Positions 14,004-18,044 of a DNA stretch of 18,044 bases are shown in pieces. Below the pieces are notes generated by a model. The model made no database searches. It was not told the DNA's origin and saw only the letters and a list, made by a program, of their open reading frames with translations. Each line of letters opens with the position of its first letter. Positions within the stretch are counted from its first letter, which is position 1. The translations under genes and the position numbers were made by a program. This DNA is from CAYXUW01 sp964468375 (lineage in GTDB: Bacteria; Planctomycetota; Phycisphaerae; Sedimentisphaerales; Anaerobacaceae). The stretch spans positions 1 through 18,044 of the forward strand of contig CAYXUW010000044.1 of the NCBI GenBank assembly GCA_964468375.1. Direction: 5' to 3'.

Positions 14004-15743
14004 ATGGCTTTAAGTGGCAAAAAATTGCTCGTTTTATGCCTGATGGCCTCGATGGTAGCGGTGCAGCCGCTCCACAGTGCCGCCGCTCAAACCAACAAAC
14101 CCCTCCAGCCGCAGGGACTGAACCACGCCGGTGTTTATACATTGCGAAAATTAGACCCCAACTTAACTGGCTCCGGCGTCAAATTCGCCGTTCTCTGCAG
14201 AAGCTTCACCTACATTGACGGCGAACCACAAAACGACTACCGCCCGAATATCAACCATCGCTGCTTCAAAAACAACCAGCTCACGTTTAACGAACGGTCG
14301 GAAATTCCCGCCGGTACCTCCCCTCACGCAACCGCCGCCTGCTCAATACTGCTCGGCGAAGACCAAAACGCTTATAATTCCAACCTCGGCCGGTTCCACT
14401 ATCAGGGAGTCGCTCCGCAGGCAACAGCCTATACTTACGAATTCTGGCATTTTCTAACTAATAATATATTCCCTTACTCGCCGCCCGATGCCGACATCAT
14501 CACCGCCAGTTTCGGCACTCAAGCTGAAGACTGGTGGACAAGAGGTATCGAAGCGATGGTCGACCAAAACGGTCTTATCGTCGTCGCCGGAATAGGAAAT
14601 GGCTCAGACGTTTACGACCCGCTGCTCTATCCCGGCGCTGGCTCCAACGTCATCGGTGTCGGTGTAGTCGATTCCGTAAAAACCGAAAATCTCGCAGCCG
14701 CCCTCGAAAACTTCTCGCTCGCATCCCCGGAACATTCGAGTATCGGCCCGACCACTCAGGGACAATGCAAACCCGACATCGTCGCACCCGGAAACTGCCT
14801 CGCCGCCGATGTAAACGACCCCGAACGTTACGAACCGACCGGCAACTGGTCCAGCTTCTCAACCCCGATAGCAGCAGGCACTCTCGGCCTGCTCGTCCAA
14901 AAGGCCAAAGAAGACCAAAACCTGAATGACGCTATCGCACAGCAAGGCGGAAACTGCATAATGAAAGCCCTCCTGCTCAACTCAGCAACAAAACTGCCCT
15001 ACTGGCACAAGGGCAAACTAACAAAAGACGATGACCACGAGGCCCCCCTCGATTATATACAAGGTGCCGGAATGGTAAACGCCCTCGGCGCCTACGAAAA
15101 TCTAATCGCCGGCCCGATAAAACCTGGCTATGCCCCCGCAATCGGTTGGGATAACAATCAACTGGATATAAACGAAATCCCGGAAAACATTTACCAGTTC
15201 ACGCTCACAGAACCGGCCGGTAAATTAATCACCGCCACAACCGTCTGGAACAGGCATTACAATAATACTTACCCCTTCGAGCCGACTCCAGATAAAAATA
15301 CCAACCTTCGCCTTGAGCTTTGGGCCATCGACCTCGAAAATCCCGAAAACGACTACCTGCTTGATTACAGTGACAGCACTGTCGATAACCTCGAGCATAT
15401 TCACATCCCTGCCGACGCGAATTACACCGACTACCAGCTAATCGTTTCTTTCAGCAATCCTGATGACCCGAACCAAACGGAACGCTACGGACTGGCCTGG
15501 AATGTCACTGACAAACAAAACAAAGACAACATTCTTTGGTACGACCTGAATGCCGACGGCACTGTTGACGACGCCGACCTCAAGCTGCTCGTAAAAAATG
15601 CGCTGGCCGGCATAACATCACCCGACAGTTATCTGCTCGGCGATATAAATGCCGACGGGGCAATCAACCAGAAAGACTTCCAAATCTTCCTCGAACACAA
15701 AGACACCGCCGCCGACTGGTACACAGAAATAGCAACTGAATAA
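14004..15743 (+). CDS. Secreted subtilisin-like (S8) protein, catalytic Asp replaced by Cys, with C-terminal dockerin-like domain
   Basis: This 579-residue protein has a signal peptide (residues 1-28, likely cut near HSAAA). The subtilase core spans roughly 40-360. His108 (SPHATAAC), oxyanion Asn199 (VVAGIGNG) and Ser284 (NWSSFSTPIAAG) match the S8 motifs, but the strand that normally ends in the catalytic Asp reads VKFAVLCRSF, with Cys65 in the Asp position. It may therefore be inactive, or use another acid. The middle region (about 380-505) looks like a beta-sandwich. Two 12-residue calcium loops with the DxNxDG dockerin pattern follow (514-525 and 547-558), suggesting a calcium-binding module that could dock to a cohesin. 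The start has GGGGGAG 4 nt upstream. It has its own promoter and is followed by a second S8 gene 113 nt later. The family is secure; activity is doubtful. Confidence 0.87.
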   Translation: MALSGKKLLVLCLMASMVAVQPLHSAAAQTNKPLQPQGLNHAGVYTLRKLDPNLTGSGVKFAVLCRSFTYIDGEPQNDYRPNINHRCFKNNQLTFNERSEIPAGTSPHATAACSILLGEDQNAYNSNLGRFHYQGVAPQATAYTYEFWHFLTNNIFPYSPPDADIITASFGTQAEDWWTRGIEAMVDQNGLIVVAGIGNGSDVYDPLLYPGAGSNVIGVGVVDSVKTENLAAALENFSLASPEHSSIGPTTQGQCKPDIVAPGNCLAADVNDPERYEPTGNWSSFSTPIAAGTLGLLVQKAKEDQNLNDAIAQQGGNCIMKALLLNSATKLPYWHKGKLTKDDDHEAPLDYIQGAGMVNALGAYENLIAGPIKPGYAPAIGWDNNQLDINEIPENIYQFTLTEPAGKLITATTVWNRHYNNTYPFEPTPDKNTNLRLELWAIDLENPENDYLLDYSDSTVDNLEHIHIPADANYTDYQLIVSFSNPDDPNQTERYGLAWNVTDKQNKDNILWYDLNADGTVDDADLKLLVKNALAGITSPDSYLLGDINADGAINQKDFQIFLEHKDTAADWYTEIATE

Positions 15744-15786
15744 TCTATTCAACCCCCTAACTTGCATTTGGCAAACGGAGTATCTC

Positions 15787-15817
15787 TTGACTTTTTAAGC
15801 ATATTCAGGTATACAAT
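15787..15817 (+). promoter_or_regulatory. Promoter of the second subtilase gene
   Basis: TTGACT (15787-15792) is followed by TATACA 17 nt later (15810-15815), overlapping a better TACAAT at 19 nt (15812-15817). Transcription would start near 15822 with a leader of about 35 nt. No clear terminator lies between the first subtilase stop (15743) and this promoter. Confidence 0.6.
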
Positions 15818-15856
15818 AACAACACAGTATTATACTTCCAGGAGAATACATAAGGA

Positions 15857-18044
15857 ATGAGGGTGACATCAGTTACCGCGATTTGCTTAGCTATCGCGGC
15901 ATTTTTGTTTTTAACCACGCCTGCCTTCTCTATAGAAGAACAGGCCGCAATACCGCCGTATAAACAAGGCGAAATCATCGTCAAATTCACCCGCCAAGCA
16001 TCCGAAACCATTAAAGAGGAGCTCTCCAAAGAAAAAAAATCGGACGCACTAAAAATGTCTGCCTCTTTAGATGAGCTTGGCCGCAGACACAAAGTTAAAA
16101 GAATCAAGCCGCTGATTAAAAATTTAAAAACCGAAAAGCAAAGAACAAACATGCTCTTCGAGAAAAGTAAAGTCCGTTTAACTAACAGAGAAAAGCATTT
16201 TGTGAGAAGGTCGCAGCGCGCACCAAAAGACACAAAAGCACCCGAACTTGACAGGATATACAAAATTGAACTCGCAGACGAACAATCAGCAGAGGAGGCG
16301 GTGGCGGAGTACGAGCAAAATCCGGATGTGGAGTATGCCGAACTGAACTATATTGTTAGCGCAGCTGCCTCGCCGAATGACCCTTACTATAACGTCCAAT
16401 GGGCATTAAACAACACAGGCCAATTTTATCCCGTCAGCGGCGGAGGTAGCAACTATGGAACCGTCAATGCCGATATAAATGCACCCGAGGCATGGGACAT
16501 ATACACAGGTAGCCCGGACATTATCGTCGCCGTAATAGACAGCGGCGTTGACTACACACACAGAGACCTCCTCGACAATATGTGGACGGACGCAAATGGT
16601 AACTTTGGAATTGACTACGTTAACGACGACAATGACCCGATGGATGACCTCGGACACGGCACTCATTGCGCGGGAATAATCGCGTCGCGGGCCGATAACG
16701 GCACAGATATCGCCGGCGTCTGCTGGAATGCAAAGATAATGGCTGTGAAATTCATAAACGCCGACAATCTGGGATATACAAGCGACGCCGTCAGCGCTAT
16801 TTACTATGCCGTGGACAACGGCGCAGACGTCCTCTCCAACAGCTGGGGAGGATATTACTATTCCGAAACCCTGGAAGATGCCGTCAACTACGCCCACAGC
16901 CAGGGCCTCGTAATAGTCGCCGCAGCCGGAAACGGTAATTCCAGCTCGCCTTCCTATCCAGCTTACTATGACCACGTAATATCAGTAGCGGCGACCGATT
17001 CCAACGACCAAAAAGCATCTTTTTCCAATTACGGCCAGTGGGTCGATATAGCGGCGCCGGGTGTGGACATACTGTCATTAAGAGGACAGAATACAGATAT
17101 GTACCTTGGAAAAACCGGCTATACGCCCGGAGACAATTTTGTGCCCTTCGGCGACCCTAATGCTTCAATGTATATTTGCTCAGGCACATCTATGGCTTGT
17201 CCCTATATCGCGGGTGCTTGCGGCTTACTGCTCTCAGTCAATCCTTTCCTGACAACCGAAGACGTAAACGATATTCTGGCGGAAACAGCCGACCCCATTG
17301 CCGACGGTATCTGCTCCTCTGACGGCCGGCTAAATCTTTGCCGAGCGCTTACCCAAGCGATTCAGTCCGCATCGAAGGGACACATCACCTTGGACGATGA
17401 CTATTACGCTTGTGACAGTAATATCGCCATCTCCCTGACCGACAGCGACCTCGCAGGTCAAGGAATATGCAGCATCAGCATAACCACAACCGGCGGAGAT
17501 TCTGAAACTGTAATTCTGACGGAAAAGACCCCGCCCATCGGAGCTTTTACAGGAATAATTTATGCTGTCGCCGGCGAGCCGAACATCGGAGATGACTATC
17601 TCCAGGTTGCCGACGGAGACATTATTGAAGCCGTATATTATGACGCCGACGACGGCACAGGCAATCCTGCAGAGGCAACCGACAGCAGCACAATTGACTG
17701 TGTCCCGCCTATCATCTCGAATGTTCAAACGGACGTCAGGGCCTCCGAGCTCATAGTTACTTTCGACAGCGACGAACCGGCCTCAGCGGAGGTTTTCTGC
17801 GGTCAGGCCTGCGGGGGGCCGTATAACCTGCAGGGGCAGTCCTCGGGCTTGCGAACAAGCCACACAATCGAATTATCCCCTCTGCTGCAATACACAACTT
17901 ACTATTTCATCGTTACAGCCGCCGACGCCGCCGGCAACCAAACAACCGACTCAAACTCCGGCAGTTGCTATTCGTTTACTACCACAGGACCGAACAACAT
18001 ATATGTCCCCGGCCAGTATTCAACTATTCAGGACGGCATAGACC
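15857..18044 (+). CDS. Secreted subtilisin-family serine protease with propeptide, Ig-like modules and start of a beta-helix domain (partial)
   Basis: The frame is open for 729 codons to the right edge. A signal peptide covers 1-25 (cut near PAFS). A basic propeptide-like region (about 36-168) with GEIIVKF and ELADEQSAEEAVAEYEQNPDVEYAELNY resembles the fervidolysin/thermitase-type inhibitor propeptide. The catalytic domain (about 170-505) has a full triad: Asp228 (VIDSG), His267 (GHGTHCAG) and Ser445 (GTSMACP), plus Asn359 (AAAGNG). Two beta-sandwich regions follow (about 508-615, and a fibronectin/Ig-like one at 616-710). The last visible residues (NNIYVPGQYSTIQDGID) match the opening of right-handed beta-helix repeat domains common in large planctomycete exoproteins. 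ATG 15857 has AGGAGA 11 nt away; a GTG two codons later (15863) has AAGGA at 6 nt and is an equally possible start. Probably exported and autoprocessed. Confidence 0.92.
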   Translation, partial: MRVTSVTAICLAIAAFLFLTTPAFSIEEQAAIPPYKQGEIIVKFTRQASETIKEELSKEKKSDALKMSASLDELGRRHKVKRIKPLIKNLKTEKQRTNMLFEKSKVRLTNREKHFVRRSQRAPKDTKAPELDRIYKIELADEQSAEEAVAEYEQNPDVEYAELNYIVSAAASPNDPYYNVQWALNNTGQFYPVSGGGSNYGTVNADINAPEAWDIYTGSPDIIVAVIDSGVDYTHRDLLDNMWTDANGNFGIDYVNDDNDPMDDLGHGTHCAGIIASRADNGTDIAGVCWNAKIMAVKFINADNLGYTSDAVSAIYYAVDNGADVLSNSWGGYYYSETLEDAVNYAHSQGLVIVAAAGNGNSSSPSYPAYYDHVISVAATDSNDQKASFSNYGQWVDIAAPGVDILSLRGQNTDMYLGKTGYTPGDNFVPFGDPNASMYICSGTSMACPYIAGACGLLLSVNPFLTTEDVNDILAETADPIADGICSSDGRLNLCRALTQAIQSASKGHITLDDDYYACDSNIAISLTDSDLAGQGICSISITTTGGDSETVILTEKTPPIGAFTGIIYAVAGEPNIGDDYLQVADGDIIEAVYYDADDGTGNPAEATDSSTIDCVPPIISNVQTDVRASELIVTFDSDEPASAEVFCGQACGGPYNLQGQSSGLRTSHTIELSPLLQYTTYYFIVTAADAAGNQTTDSNSGSCYSFTTTGPNNIYVPGQYSTIQDGID

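Noticed and set aside
13817..14020. Small minus-strand open frame in the pyrR-subtilase intergenic region
   Set aside because: It overlaps both promoters and the subtilase start, has no ribosome site and no recognisable product.
14534..14929. 131-codon Arg-rich plus-strand open frame inside the first subtilase gene
   Set aside because: It is a frame shadow of the subtilase coding sequence, with extreme Arg content typical of out-of-frame translation.

Overview
The window looks like a chromosomal segment of an anaerobic or fermentative planctomycete, most likely of the Phycisphaerae/Sedimentisphaerales type. This is inferred from gene content, not from a marker gene. The pointers are a pyruvate:ferredoxin oxidoreductase, a Tat-exported Gfo/Idh/MocA oxidoreductase, a DUF6807 ('PmoA-like') protein, and large secreted proteases carrying dockerin-like calcium loops or the start of a beta-helix. 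No rRNA, tRNA, mobile element or CRISPR array was seen. The genes are densely packed.

Left part (1-8549, all minus strand): the N-terminal half of a pyruvate:ferredoxin oxidoreductase (nifJ-type) runs off the left edge. It has its own 276-bp upstream region with a plausible promoter. Upstream of it lies a tight five-gene cluster, in transcription order: DUF6807 protein, Tat-signal Gfo/Idh oxidoreductase, cytoplasmic Gfo/Idh oxidoreductase, Nramp-like membrane transporter, and uroporphyrinogen-decarboxylase/MtaA-like protein. Junctions are a 4-nt overlap, 22 nt, 24 nt and an 8-nt overlap, so this is clearly one operon. It looks like an uncharacterised uptake and oxidation pathway. Its transporter has lost both Nramp metal-binding motifs, and its URO-D-like member has Asp where the methyltransferases have a zinc-binding Cys.

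Middle part (8613-13727, minus strand): a pyrimidine operon, pyrR-pyrB-(DUF4139/MuiA-like exported protein)-pyrC-(NYN/YacP-like nuclease). It is driven by an extended -10 promoter (TTGCCT, 17 nt, TATAAT) only about 36 nt before pyrR, leaving no room for a classical PyrR antiterminator/terminator leader ahead of pyrR. Only 63 nt, with a small hairpin but no U-tract, separate this operon from the DUF6807 cluster, so read-through is possible.

Right part (13728-18044, plus strand): two secreted subtilisin-family (S8) proteins transcribed divergently from pyrR, each with a good sigma70-like promoter. The first (579 aa) keeps His, Asn and Ser but has Cys in place of the catalytic Asp, and ends in a pair of dockerin-type calcium loops. 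Its mRNA leader contains a nested hairpin followed by five T's. The second has a full Asp/His/Ser triad, an N-terminal propeptide region, Ig-like modules and the beginning of what looks like a beta-helix domain, and runs off the right edge.

The most interesting items for follow-up are the five-gene operon with its non-canonical Nramp-like transporter, and the Asp-less dockerin subtilase with its structured leader.
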